From Ascidia mentula (Eukaryota > Chordata > Ascidiacea > Phlebobranchia > Ascidiidae): DNA of 64,000 nt. The position numbers and the translations under genes are program-made. Shown in pieces: positions 10,028 to 20,830 of this stretch. Numbering within the stretch: the stretch's first letter is position 1; each line of letters opens with the position of its first letter. The stretch is from positions 9,615,001 to 9,679,000 of the forward strand of contig OX387199.1 of NCBI GenBank assembly GCA_947561715.1. The letters are read 5' to 3'. The notes below the pieces were generated by a model that was given only the letters and a program-made list of their open reading frames with translations, was not told where the DNA came from and did not search any database.

Positions 10028-11064
10028 TGCGGATGGGTGCCGTTGGAACATTTTAGAGAAAATGTAAGTTGTTTAAAGGTATATTGAGTGATGTCAACTA
10101 TGAAAGCACAAAGGCTTCAGGTTTATAACCCATTGCAAATTTCTTTAAAAACACAATCACAGATTATAGGAACGATGTTACAGTTTAATGTTAAATATTA
10201 AAATGTACAATACTTTCTAGTATAAAGAGGAACAGCTTTCGGTAAGTGGCATGTTGTGATTGGTGATTAAACAATTTACAGACAACAAAAATTTAAAGTA
10301 TATATTTTGTGTAGATTAAGAAATCAAGAAAAGTATTAGTAAGTACAATGCTTGAGTGTAACATGAGCCTAGATCTGTGATGCATTTTAACCACTTGTAA
10401 CTTTTTTGTCTTATGTGCAGACCAGCCAAGCAAAAAAAATTATAGTAAGTAACCAAGCAAGTAGCATGTATTGGTATCTAACATATTCTTAAATCTTTTT
10501 TTCAAACTTATGTCCAAAATGAAAAATTACTTTGTTGCAGACAAATGAAGTAAACAAAACCATGGTATGTATATGTAAAGTAAAACTGCATGCAACCAAG
10601 TCCAAAATTTTGTCTTATATTTGAACAAGTTTTCACTCATATTTTTGTGTACCTTTTTTGTGCAGCCTAAAAAATCAAAAGAAACTGACGTAATTTGCAA
10701 AACATTTGTTTGAGAACATTTCAACCAGTCCTGATATTTTGTGCAACATAATCTTTTAGATGTTAAACAACATTCTAACCAGTCTTATTTTGCTTTGCAG
10801 CCTACTTCAAAAGAATCAGAGGTAACTGACTATATTGCGATACCTGTGTGTGTCCAACATAATTTTGAAACATTTAAACCAGTCCGAAGTTTTTGTGCAA
10901 CATAAGATTGAATTGTATATTAAACAACATTCTAACCAGTCATATTTTGTTTTGCAGCCTACTTCAAAAGATTTAGAGGTAACTGACTACACTTCGCTTG
11001 AATCATATGACAAACAACACTTTAACCCGTGCTAATTTTATTGTTTTTGTAGGCCAAGGATTGA
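10028..11064 (+). CDS. Candidate multi-micro-exon coding region, 3' part
   Basis: Nine consecutive blocks are each bounded by AG before and GT after: 10028-10063, 10221-10241, 10315-10338, 10421-10444, 10541-10564, 10666-10689, 10801-10821, 10958-10978 and 11053 on. Sizes are 36, 21, 24, 24, 24, 24, 21 and 21 nt, all multiples of three. Read in phase 0 they give CGWVPLEHFREN, YKEEQLS, IKKSRKVL, TSQAKKII, TNEVNKTM, PKKSKETD, PTSKESE and PTSKDLE, then AKD and a stop in the last. AATAAA follows near 11134. The product would be a short Lys/Ser-rich tail. Upstream exons (9832-9867 and 9926 on) are possible but do not join cleanly. I do not recognise the protein. Assignments are by eye. Confidence 0.5.
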
Positions 11065-11179
11065 TATGATTGTAAGTATATCACCACAAAGCTTATGCAT
11101 GTCATTAAAATGTTGTTGTTTTATTTAGATACACCAATAAATGGAGAAAAACTTTTGTTTGTTTATTTCAAAGAGCTTT

Positions 11180-11392
11180 GCAACCTTCGCACAGCATAGT
11201 GGCATACACACCTCACTCGATAACCAAGCGATTGCACTGGTTCGGGTTTTGCAACCTTCACACAGCGTAGTGGCATATACACCTCACTCGATAACCAAGC
11301 GATTGCACTGGTTGGGGTTTTGCAACCTTCACACAGCATAGTGGCATATACACCTCACTCGATGACCAAGCGATTGCACTGGCTAGGGTATG
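11180..11392 (+). repeat. 71-bp tandem repeat, three copies
   Basis: The unit begins GCAACCTTCRCACAGCRTAG and includes CACCTCACTCGATRACCAAG. Copies start at 11180, 11251 and 11322 and differ at a few positions. It lies between the micro-exon region and the MULE gene 3' end. Function unknown. Confidence 0.9.
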
Positions 11393-11414
11393 CCTATATT
11401 GCACATTCTTATGT

Positions 11415-14400
11415 TTAACTCAGGCAAACAAAATACATATCATCAGATGCATCATCAACAGTTTTGCCAACACACTCTGTGTGAAACCATTGTTTGCATC
11501 TAGTACATTCAACCCATAGAGTCTTAGTATTGTCATTGCAAAACATGCATTTCCCTCTTCTAAGTTTGCCCGTTAGGCAGTTCCCAGAAATAGTGTTAAA
11601 TATTTCTTTTCTGTAAAGGTATACAGAACACCTTTGTTCTAGACTTGTACCCATAGCAAGCCATTTGGCATGCATACAAATGAACACTCCACAACTGTCA
11701 CAATCAGGTTGGTACACTCGTTTTGGGCATTCCACTGATTCAATTTTAAATTTGAATTTTTGTCACAACAAATGGTCAACCATTGATTTTGCCTTGGTGA
11801 CGCCTTCCAAATAGTCAACACAGGAATTTCTCAATGGGTCAATATATAACAATTGTCTTTTTTCAATGTTAACTGCAAGAAGAATCCAGTGCCTATTAGG
11901 GGTTATCCATGGCATAAAAATTATTTTCTTTTTGTCAATAGAAATTCCATTCCACAGTCTTTTAATAGAGCCTTTCTGCAATAATGTCCGCACCACCATG
12001 GAACAAACATATAGTATATGACTGTGGACAGTGGTTAACCTCCACAAGTAACTGTTGATTACTTCATCAGTTGACCAGCCAGGGATGAAACCTTGGTCTT
12101 TGGATTTTAGGATAACCTTTTCACAGATTGGCAAAAAAGGTTCAACTGTTTTTAGATCCAGCATACAGAGGGAATGAGGACCATTTTTCAACAATTGCTG
12201 ATCAATATTGCTTTGGTCGCTTGCAATCTTTGGTGTTATCATTTTTTTATGTGATTCCTCTGTGGACACGGGTGGTTCAACAAAGTCATCATGTGTGGGT
12301 TCTGTAACAAAGGTCTTGTTTGTTTTTGTTCCTGTTGCAGGAAAAAACGTTTTCATTTGGTGCAAAGGTCGCATGAGGTTTGCCCGAGCACCCACTCTTA
12401 AAGCATATGGATTTGGTTTAGGTTGTTTTCTCATCGTTCTTAGTTGGTGGACAGGATGGCCTTTTTCTTTTTAGGGAGATTAATTTGGGGGCTTGAATTA
12501 TTCTCAATCCACTATCAAAAGAACATTCATTCGTAAATGTGGATAGCATTGTTTCAATATTTGCAGCTGTCTTGTCTAAAACAGCTGATGAAGTAACATC
12601 ATAGGACATATCCAGCAAGGCTTTTGTCACTTCAACAAACTTGCGATGACTTTTTTGCCACTGAGAACTTTGATCAGAGGATACGCTTGTTTTTTCCAAT
12701 TCATGTGAAATTGTTGGTTCTTCAAGTGGCTTAGTTGCAGGTTTATCGATTTTCTTTGAGGGGGGTTGAACAGCTAGTTGACCAACAATCTCCGGATCAA
12801 GTACCATATGTACTGAATTGTGGTACCATGCAGGTAGACTGTACCAGTCCACATCATCATACTTGTCAAAAACAGCGAACATGTGCTTGCAAGGCAAAAA
12901 GTACCTGGTAAAGTCTGCACATGTGCATTTTGGGAAAACATCAGTTCCACCGAAATTTATTGAATATATCTCATCAGTTGAACAACTTTTTACATAAAAA
13001 ACATTTGCATTCCTCTGAATTGTATTAGGTGCTACGTTTGATGATTCCCCGATTCGTTGAATACAATGCTTTACTATCTTTCGAGGTCGATTTTGAAGGA
13101 ATGTGGGAACAAAGTCACTGTAAGTCCTGTAGTGACTCGAGGACCTCATGTTTTCTTGTTGATATCTAAAAATGCGTGCTGGTTTGTTCATTTGTAGGTC
13201 GACATCATAAGATTTAAACAGAAGTTTCTATGTCACAAACTTACTTAACCAATCCTTCTGGTAGAAACTCTTTATGTAAAATTGTAATAAGCCCAGAAAG
13301 GGATTTGTCTGTTCTAAAACGGATGTGGCATTCCTTTAAAACTCTATTTTGTCTTTCAACGCCATTATTGGTTCGTATAAGAACCCTCAGGCGATCTGCA
13401 CGGTAAACCCACAACCATCTCTAAAACATAGCAAATAAATATAGAAGTATGCTACACATGCACTGTGCTGAACCTCATTTCATACTTACTTCTTTTTCTG
13501 CTAACCAAACATTAATGAAATATTTTTGAAGCCTTTCATTATCTTTCCAGTAAAAGCTGGACTGAAATTTGCTCAAACATTTTTGAAAACTTTCCTTGCT
13601 TTCAGCATTGGCAACAGCTCTCATTAAGGCTAACACACTTTCTCGGTCATTCCCAATGTTATTTTCTGATTTCTTTACCCAGCGCTCCCATGCCTGCTCT
13701 CGATGAAAGTCACATATAAGAACTTCACAATCTGCATTAATAAATGATTACATTGCGTAGCATTTACAACTGTACACCCTTAACTGCAAAATGTAACCTC
13801 GTAAATTAACAATCACACATATTAACAGATTTTCTCACCTTTGAAAACATTTTCAATGGCATGGATTTCCGAATGACATTTGTCTGTCATGAAGAACGCT
13901 GGTTTCCAATCTGGTGTCCATTGTTTTAAAACTGACAGTGCTTCTTCTATGTCAAATTGTCTCTCATTTTGTGTGATAAAAGTTGCAACGACTTAATAGC
14001 CAACATTTGTCTTTACACAGACAAAAAACAAAGGCAGTGCATATTTAGATGTCTTGTAAGTGGCATCCATAAGGCAAATGTCTTGACCATAACGCAGTAG
14101 GAGTCTGCGCTGCCAAGCAAATTGATGAACAAACAGCATGGTTTGGTTAGGTGATGCATCTTGCCATGGTTGACCATCAATGCAATCAGAATTTTCATTC
14201 CAGCTGGCACCAGCTTTGTATGGTCGAAACAAAATTTTGGCATTTTTTGTCCATTCATCCACTAGGCCCTGGACATTTGTTTGATCAATTTTTGAAAGTC
14301 TTTGCCTTGTAAAAGCTTTATAATAATGCGACTGAATATCCTTTTTTGTTGGAAAAAATCGTCTGTTGGTTGGTGCTGGCCCACCGCTATTTTTGAAGAG

Positions 14401-14900
14401 TTCATGACACACATAGTATTTGAGATGCCGTATGATTTCATCAACAGAATGGCCACCTTCAGATACCAATTCATCAATTTTCTCGATTAGCCTTTTATCA
14501 ACTGGTTGTAAAAAAACAGCTCCCTGTAATAAGTATCAAGATGCAATATTTTTTTAAATATAATGAAATTCACATACTTGACCCAAAACATGGCCAGAAT
14601 GATCGTTTTCATCAGGAAAGGAATTTTTATATTCCAATCTTTTGACAATGTTTTTATCATTTGCAGCTAGCAGACATCTTATGGCTGCACTTGACTTTCT
14701 TTTATTGCGATGGTTGTGTCTGGACATCTATACAGCAAAATGTGTTTTAATTTGTCTTAGTTCAAACAATCCTACCTACTTTAAACTGTGGAAACTTGCA
14801 AATTTCTTGAATGCATAATTTTGCTTTGCAATTCCTTTTCTTGGTGCTTTGAACACATAAGTTTTTTTTGCAGGGATTAGGATGATCTTGCAACTAAATA
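11415..14900 (-). pseudogene. MULE-type transposase with SWIM, Ulp1-type protease and PHD modules (decayed)
   Basis: Exons read on the minus strand: a Cys-containing N-terminal module (about 14900-14778), 14727-14578, 14523-13839, 13731-13490, 13420-13245 and then about 13.23-11.41 kb. The MULE core shows MDATYKT (first Asp), MTDKCHSEIHAIENVF (second Asp) and NNGVERQNRVLK (Glu). A SWIM zinc finger follows (CTCADF ... PCKHMFAVF). A C48/Ulp1-like protease comes next (NRHWILLAVN with His, YIDPL with Asp, QPDCDSCGVFI with the Cys), then a PHD-like finger (CMFC ... CTRCKQWFHTEC ... FVC). Breaks: an in-frame TAA at 13993-13995, a frame change near 12435, and an in-frame TGA at 11763-11765. The 5' side is cut by the R2-like element at about 14920. 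Ulp1-bearing MULEs are known (KAONASHI in plants). I could not find the terminal repeats. Confidence 0.75.
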
Positions 14901-14924
14901 CAGAGCTATTAATTTTCTGTTATT

Positions 14925-17900
14925 CCCCTGACGGCGGGCCTGAGTCGCCGTCCCCCGATCAATCCCCTTTAAGCTGGGTTAGGACCTCAGTCTCCCCCGG
15001 GACCGTGCGGAAGACTATGATAACACCAGTCCTGCCTGAAAGTCTTCCGCCAGCTCTTCTGGCAACATTTCGAAATTTACGTACAGGTGCCAGCGTGGGG
15101 GCGTCGGAGCGTGGAAGCCGGGCAACCGGTGGAAGTGCTTTGGCGCCGCCGGTGGATCGAGGGAACGAGGCGTCGGCGTTGCCCTTCTGGACGACAATGG
15201 CGGCTCCTCCCGAAGTGAAGCCGGAAGATGTGACGTCTGCGTCTGCTTCCAACCCAAAGCCGACTCCGAGCCTAGGATCGGACGAGGCCGAGGGAGAAGG
15301 GGCGGCAAAGGCGACGCGCGCTGCCGAGGACCTTAGCGAGCTCGCACCCGCGCCGAACGTGAGCGTCAGCTCTCGCGGAGCAAGGGAAGAACTCACGAGG
15401 TTCCAGAGCGGCCGGCTGGAACGGACGCAAGTCCGGAAAGGCCTGACGGGGTTGCAAACTCAGGCGGCGTTCCGCGTCCGTCGCGTGGGAATGATCACTC
15501 ATCCCGCGTTGCGGCGCTGGCGCGTACGAAGGGCGAGCACTCCCGCCAACTCACGTGCGGCAATACACGCCGAAGCCGTGATTCTACCTCTTCCAACATT
15601 GACAATATCCCTAATAACGTTTCAAATAAGTCAGTAAATAGTAATAGTAATGATAATCTTAATATTTCTATGGACGATCTACGAGCTCGCTTCGATAACT
15701 TAGTAATTGGCCCCTTTTCCCACAACCCTCACTTTGGCGAGCTCGAACACGCGTTGGAAGAGTGGACAGCCGCCGCTGGTGCGGCGCAAAAACGACAAGT
15801 ACGCAAACCCCGGTTTGACCGCGGCGCCATGCGCCGTTCCATCGTTAACCGGGAGCGTGGACACCCCAATAAGGCAAACCAAACCCCAATGACTGGGGCG
15901 TCCACGAAGGGCTTCGCCCTGCGGAAAGCGTTTTGGCGCGACCAGAAAGGCACAGTCCGCAGGATCACGGATGGTAATAAGGGAGAGGTCAAATGCAAAA
16001 TCGACCCTCAAGCAATAGAGGCGAAGTTTCGCGCCGACCTCCAGGCTCCACAGGTGCAGGATGTGATCGATTGCCTCCCGGACTGGATGTCGGCAACGAA
16101 GCATAGCGGAGCGGAGCCGTCTTCTTCTCCTGGTGAAGCTGACGACGAGCCAATATCGCCCCAAGAGGTCGAGATGGTCCTCCAGAGCGTTAACATCTCG
16201 TCTGCGGCCGGATCCGACGGTCTCTCCTATGGGTTTTGGAAGGCGTTCGACCCTAAAGGTCACCGCTTGGCGGCGCTTTTCGAGATCTGTAGGTCTGACC
16301 GGCGGATCCCCCCGCAGTGGCGGTCGTCGAGGGTGACGTTGATCTGTAAAGATCCCGACGGCAACCTCGACGATCCAACGAACTGGAGGCCCATCTCGAT
16401 CTGCCGTAATCTTTATAAGATCTACGCGGCGGTATTGTCTCGCCGGCTGCAGAGCTGGGCGTTGGAGCACGGCGTCGTCTCTGCCGAGCAGAAGGGCTTT
16501 ATGCCAGTCGAGGGTACTTTCGAGCACGTATTCATGCTGGACGCTATCTTGGCCGATGCCAAGCTTGAAGGCAAAGATCTCTTTGTCGGATGGCTTGACA
16601 TCAAAAATGCCTTCGGTAGTATCCGGCACGATTGCATCCGCGCCGTCATGCGAGCCCTGGCCGTACCGGAGTACTTGGTTGGATGCATCTCGGACGTCTA
16701 CGTCGGTAACACGTGTGTGGTCCGAACGGCCACCGGGGTGACCGGCGAGATCCCGGTTGGGAGAGGGGTCCGTCAGGGCTGTCCTCTGTCCGGGATGGTG
16801 TTCAACCTCGTCACCGAGGTATTGGTCCGGGGCATCAAATCGCTGTCGGACTGCGGATATGCATTTTCCTGTTCCGCCGGAGTCTTCACCCAAGTGCTGG
16901 CATACGCAGACGACGGGTGTCTCCTCGCTAGTTCGCGGGCGCAAATGTGCAGGCAGCTGAAGGTGTGCGAACGGTTCGCCGACTGGGCCGGTATCCTTTT
17001 CAACCCACGGAAATGCCGTGGGATGTCCCAGGTTATGCGTGGAAGACGGAGAGTTCGTGACCCCGAGCCCTTCCCGTTCGCGGGTGGGACGATGAAGGTG
17101 ATCGAGCTCGACGAATTCTACAAGTACCTGGGCGTGAGAGAGGGGTACCAACCGTACGTGAGAGCTACCAACGTCCTCAGTACGGCCGTCGAGCGGATCG
17201 AGCGGCTCTTTAAGAGCAGGTTAACACCGCACCAGAAGCTAATTGCATTGAAGCGCTTCGAACTTCCCCGTCTGAGCTTTATCCTTCGCATGCGCCAGTT
17301 CCCGATCGTTGCGCTGAGGAAGGTTGACCGTGCCGTGCGTCGCTGTCTGCGGCTTGCGTACCGCTTGCCCAACAGAACCTGTGTGGCGTTCTACCACTCG
17401 TCCCCGGACAGTGGTGGGCTGGGTGTGCCGTCGATTGCCCTCGAGGGGGATATTCTGGCGGTCACCCACGCATTCAAATCGCTCACGTCACCAGACTGGC
17501 GGGTGGCAGCCGTCGCACGCGGTCGACTGGAATCGGTCTTCAGGAGGGGCGAAACGCGTCGGGAGGTGAGTGTCGGTGCGCTGGCGGCTTTCTTATCTGG
17601 GGGTCCCGTCCCCGGTAACGTCGGCGGATCGAGTGAATACCTGGTGAGAGACTTGTTCACTTATGTGCGCAAGGCCTCGATCCGGTTGAAGCTCCGGTTC
17701 GTCGCGGGCGAGGACGGGCTTTTTCAAGTAACGTCTGGTGGCAAGACGTTGACCTCCGGCAACCGGGGAGTACTCACCAGGACACTCCACCAATTGGCCT
17801 CGGCCAGGTGGAGGGAGGAGTGGGCCGGTCATCCCGATCAAGGGAAGACCGTTAGCGCTCACTCTCTCTACGGTTTTTCTAACCACTGGTTGAAGAAACC

Positions 17901-18570
17901 GGGGGCTCTGACGATCCCAGAGCAAATATTCGCCGTGAAAGCACGCCTGAACCTCCTTCCGACCAAGAAGGTTCGGTCACGATTTCGAAGACGCGCCCAA
18001 CATGACTTGCGATGCTGCCGCTGCGGTTACGAAGTCGAGACCCTCCCCCATGTACTGAATCACTGTCAGCCGGTCATGCCTCAAATTTTACATCGCCATG
18101 ACCGGATTTTGGAGGAGGTGATGAGTCACATACCAACAGGTAACTTCACCAGGATTTCTGTCGACCGAGTTTGTTCGGCGCATGCGGAGGCGACGGGCGA
18201 GAACCTGCGGCCGGATTTGGTGCTAGAGGGTGCCGGCGGGTTCTTGGTCGTCGACTTCGCGTGCCCGTTCGAAAACGGTCAGGATGCCCTTGCCGCTGCT
18301 GCGGCCCGTAAAGAAAGCAAGTACAGAGAGCTCTGCGGGAACCTGGCCCGCGCCACCAACAAAAAGGTCAGGTTCCTCACTTTTATAGTGGGCTCTCTGG
18401 GCAGCTATGCCATGGGCAACAATTCCACCCTCTCCGCCCTTGGCATTACGGGTCGTCAGCAGTCGGACGTGGCCAGAGAGTGCTCCGCTCTGGCCTTGAG
18501 GGGTAGCCACCACGTGTGGCAGTCCTGGTGTCGGGGGATAGCTAGTGGGCTTGACTTTAAACCACCGTAA
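14925..18570 (+). pseudogene. R2-type retrotransposon protein: linker, reverse transcriptase, restriction-like endonuclease (one frameshift)
   Basis: Part one (to about 15394) and part two (15395-18570) are in different frames. Copy 1 lacks one A in a GAAGAAACTC run that copy 2 keeps. Part two contains the reverse transcriptase (RPISICRNLYKIYAAVLSRR, LDIKNAFGSI, RGVRQGCPLSG, YADDGCLLASS). A CCHC zinc knuckle follows (CRCGYEVETLPHVLNHC) and then the endonuclease (RPDLVLEG ... VVDFACPF). This order is diagnostic of R2, NeSL, R4 and Utopia relatives, which prime reverse transcription at a nicked target. The GC-rich composition contrasts with the AT-rich APE elements nearby. The second frame starts internally (MDDLRARF at 15670); translation would normally begin far upstream. 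Confidence 0.8.
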
Positions 18571-19722
18571 TTTTGTTTTTAGATCATTGTGCGGGCTGGT
18601 ATTTTTTCCCTTCTATTTCTTTTTCCGGAATTTTACACTTGGGTTAATCGGCGAGGCGGCAGCGTCAGGGGTCATGCAGAAAGAAACCAACATGGCAAAC
18701 CGATCTCCAACATACGAACACTATTCCACGGCTAGAGGGCGCCAGCACCACCTAACAAACACTACCCGGCGCCCTCTCCCATTCCTCGTAACGAACAATA
18801 TGTAAAACAAAAAACAACCAACTTCACGAAAGAAGACTGAACCAAGAAATTTATCAACATCGGAACACGGAACCCCCTGCCGCCATCGCCCGTCGAGCCG
18901 TTGCCCCCCGACCACTGTTGGGGCGTCCTTCGCATATCCCAAACCAAATAGATTGGACGCCCCCCTACCGGTAACATAGGGGGGCACGGCAAATTCACGC
19001 ACAAACGTTCACTTTGTGTTTTGTATTATACGCGATTTTTTTTCCGATCGGTTTTCACCTTATAACACCCACGTTTTTGTAGTAGAAATTTTCGCCACGT
19101 AGTCCTCCCCAACAAAATTTAACCTCTTCGCACAAACAATATAAAGCTTTAAAGCTGTTGCACAAAATATAAATCAATTAAAATTTTTATAATGTCAGTG
19201 TTTCTTTTTTTTTTTTTTTTTACTCACCAGTCACAAGAGGAGGACACATATCACCGCCACTTATTTTTGTTGACAAATCATTTTTTTTTTATTCTTTTCT
19301 CATTTTAGGAGCCCAGCCCGCACCAGTCAAGCCCCTAGCCGCATCCTGCAGCCCCATATCACATCCACAACTATTTTACGGGGTCAACGGCGGTCGCTTT
19401 TCCTTTCCGTATTGTACATGTTTCTTCCTCTCTCTTTTTCTCTTTTTATTTTGTGTTAGACCGTCGTTGTCCCCCTCGACAATAATAACTAAATTAAGTA
19501 ACTAAAGCAAATGCAATCCAACTGAATATATCAACCTAAATAATCTATGACCCATGATAAAGTAAACATAGTAAATAATATAACATAAGTTAATCATTTA
19601 TATTTCAGAAGTTCAAACAAACATCAAATGCAAAATATATCACCCACCGCCCTGGGGCGGTGGAGGCCGTTCGTGCAACGCGATCTTAGAATACGGCGAT
19701 GCCTCCGCAATGTTGTTCACGG
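18571..19722 (+). other. 3' untranslated region of R2-like copy 1
   Basis: Non-coding 1.15 kb matching the inverted region 40745-41831 with substitutions and small indels. Conserved blocks include AGGAGCCCAGCCCGCACCAG and the terminal hairpin at about 19641-19670. These are likely RNA structures recognised by the element's own enzyme. Confidence 0.65.
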
Positions 19723-19795
19723 CCCACATTCCCACACATGTGGGAATAACCATCTGTTAATCATTCGCAAAACAATTGCACGAAACAGCGGTGCA
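19723..19795 (+). ncRNA. U2 snRNA 3' end and 3' flank, plus orientation (fragment)
   Basis: CACGGCCCACATTCCCACAC and the following 60 bp match, in reverse orientation, the U2 3' end and flank at about 26437-26514. Only the last dozen or so nucleotides are U2. The rest is downstream flank including ACATGTGGGAATAACC. It ends abruptly at 19795, where minus-oriented array sequence begins. Confidence 0.7.
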
Positions 19796-20213
19796 ACCCG
19801 GGTGTTAGTCGGGTGGACCATTCGCCATGCCGAAAGGTCTGGTTTGCAACCGTGGCCTTCGGTCGCCATCGCAAGCGACAGCAACCGGGTGAGGGGGTGT
19901 TGGATAGGCGAGTTCGCCCGTCCGGGTGACAGACAAGTTATCTGTCGGGTTCGTTTAAAACCGCGCCGAACCTGGGTCAAAAGACTGAGGTCGTGCGAGG
20001 GCACTATGGCCACTCTGGGTATAAAATGGAAGGAACCCAGGTCTAAAACCCTCCCCGAGAAAGAAGGTCGGGGAGCCGACTACCCAAAGGGAGCAGACGG
20101 GGAACCAACGTGGGGGGTTATTTCTGGTAACTACAGGGATGAGTCGGATGATCGCTCACCGACCAGAAGCAGAGCCCTGAAGGAACCACGGTATGCCCGG
20201 GTAGCCAACCCCT
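19796..20213 (-). repeat. 437-bp U2 insert, unit A (truncated at its right-hand partner)
   Basis: Same sequence as 26673-27091, lacking the first 18 bp that adjoin U2 in other units. See the entry at 26655 for the complete form. Confidence 0.8.
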
Positions 20214-20241
20214 TCTTAGCTCTAAAGAGCCGAGAAGCGAT
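20214..20241 (-). ncRNA. U2 snRNA 5' fragment (28 nt)
   Basis: The minus strand reads ATCGCTTCTCGGCTCTTTAG then AGCTAAGA. This matches the conserved U2 5' end up to the start of the branch-site recognition region, where the 437-bp insert begins. Confidence 0.85.
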
Positions 20242-20528
20242 GCCGCAACATCCACTGAGTCCGCAACGTCCGGAAGAATCCGTCTCGCATTTGCTGCCAA
20301 ATTTTATTCCGGTGAAAAATGAAAAAAAACAAAAATTTCCTGGTTTTTTTCCTACCGTTTTTGGCAGGCTATTCAAATTAGTTTGTTCACCACATGACGT
20401 CACAAACGGACCCATGACCCACCTCCCAACCCCCGACACGACTACTCCTGACCGTAACAGGCGAATCCCCCCCGTAGAAACTTCGTTTCTACCTTACGTT
20501 TTGCTCTACATCAGAGGATTAGTAAAAG
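20242..20528 (-). promoter_or_regulatory. U1-U2 spacer with U2 promoter elements (unit A)
   Basis: Upstream of U2 nt 1 (20241). A PSE-like block lies at 20278-20297, with its first base changed (ATCCGTC instead of GTCCGTC). A TGACGTCA site lies at 20395-20402 (-154). The part next to U1 is its 3' flank. Confidence 0.65.
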
Positions 20529-20574
20529 ACGGGGATAGCGCGAACGCAGTCCCCACTAGCAGAAATTGTACGGC

Positions 20575-20609
<35 letters not shown>

Positions 20610-20659
20610 GCTAAACCTAAGTGCAATGGCTAAGCCTCGCCCTGGGCCCACCGCCGGCC
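20529..20659 (-). ncRNA. U1 snRNA 3' fragment, unit A
   Basis: The minus strand contains conserved U1 blocks: CCCAGGGCGAGGCTTAGCCA, CCCCAAATGTGGG, an Sm-type site (AATTTCTG) and GGGGACTGCGTTCGCGCT at the 3' end. The 5' end stops at GGCC, where element A's poly(A) tail abuts. The first roughly 31 nt lie at 26204-26234. Confidence 0.92.
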
Positions 20660-20830
20660 TTTTTTTTTTTTTTTTTTTTTTTTTCAACGGCTCAGATTTG
20701 TGCATCTAAAATCAAAAGTAGATGTCACCCTTTTCATCACTGCCGTCCTAGCAAGGCGCAAAACGACAGGGCGAAAGAGGGACATCGAGTAAAATCAGGA
20801 AAAAAACGGAATGCCCTGTGCCATTATTGG

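Larger units (their letters stand above)
14920..19722 (+). mobile_element. R2-superclade (Utopia/NeSL-like) non-LTR retrotransposon, copy 1, 5'-truncated
   Basis: It aligns in inverse orientation with 40745-45480 over about 4.8 kb, including the 3' untranslated region that ends in a GC-rich hairpin (CCACCGCCCTGGGGCGGTGG). It starts abruptly inside the MULE gene and lacks the zinc-finger region of copy 2. Its 3' end joins U2 snRNA 3'-terminal sequence (CACGGCCCACATTCCC), missing about 70 bp of element end and most of U2 compared with copy 2. This indicates deletion or rearrangement. There is no poly(A), as is usual for restriction-like-endonuclease elements. Confidence 0.8.

Noticed and set aside
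13230..13246. A 17-nt GTAAG...TAG gap between two MULE exons read as an ultra-short intron
   Set aside because: Too short for metazoan splicing. The gene is already decayed, so small indels or an eroded intron explain it better.
15700..17151. A 483-codon minus frame opposite the R2-like RT (and its mirror at 43251-44702)
   Set aside because: Antisense shadow of a GC-rich coding region. Its sequence simply mirrors the RT codons.
19628..20614. A 328-codon plus frame across U2/U1 sequence, and matching 109-270-codon frames in other units
   Set aside because: They run antisense through U1, U2, the 437-bp insert and spacers, recur only because the units are copies, and have no protein features.
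20640..20660. Resemblance of GGCCGGCGGTGGGCCCAG to the start of an HDV-like ribozyme
   Set aside because: This segment is the U1 snRNA itself and aligns with U1 into conserved downstream blocks. No complete double-pseudoknot could be traced.
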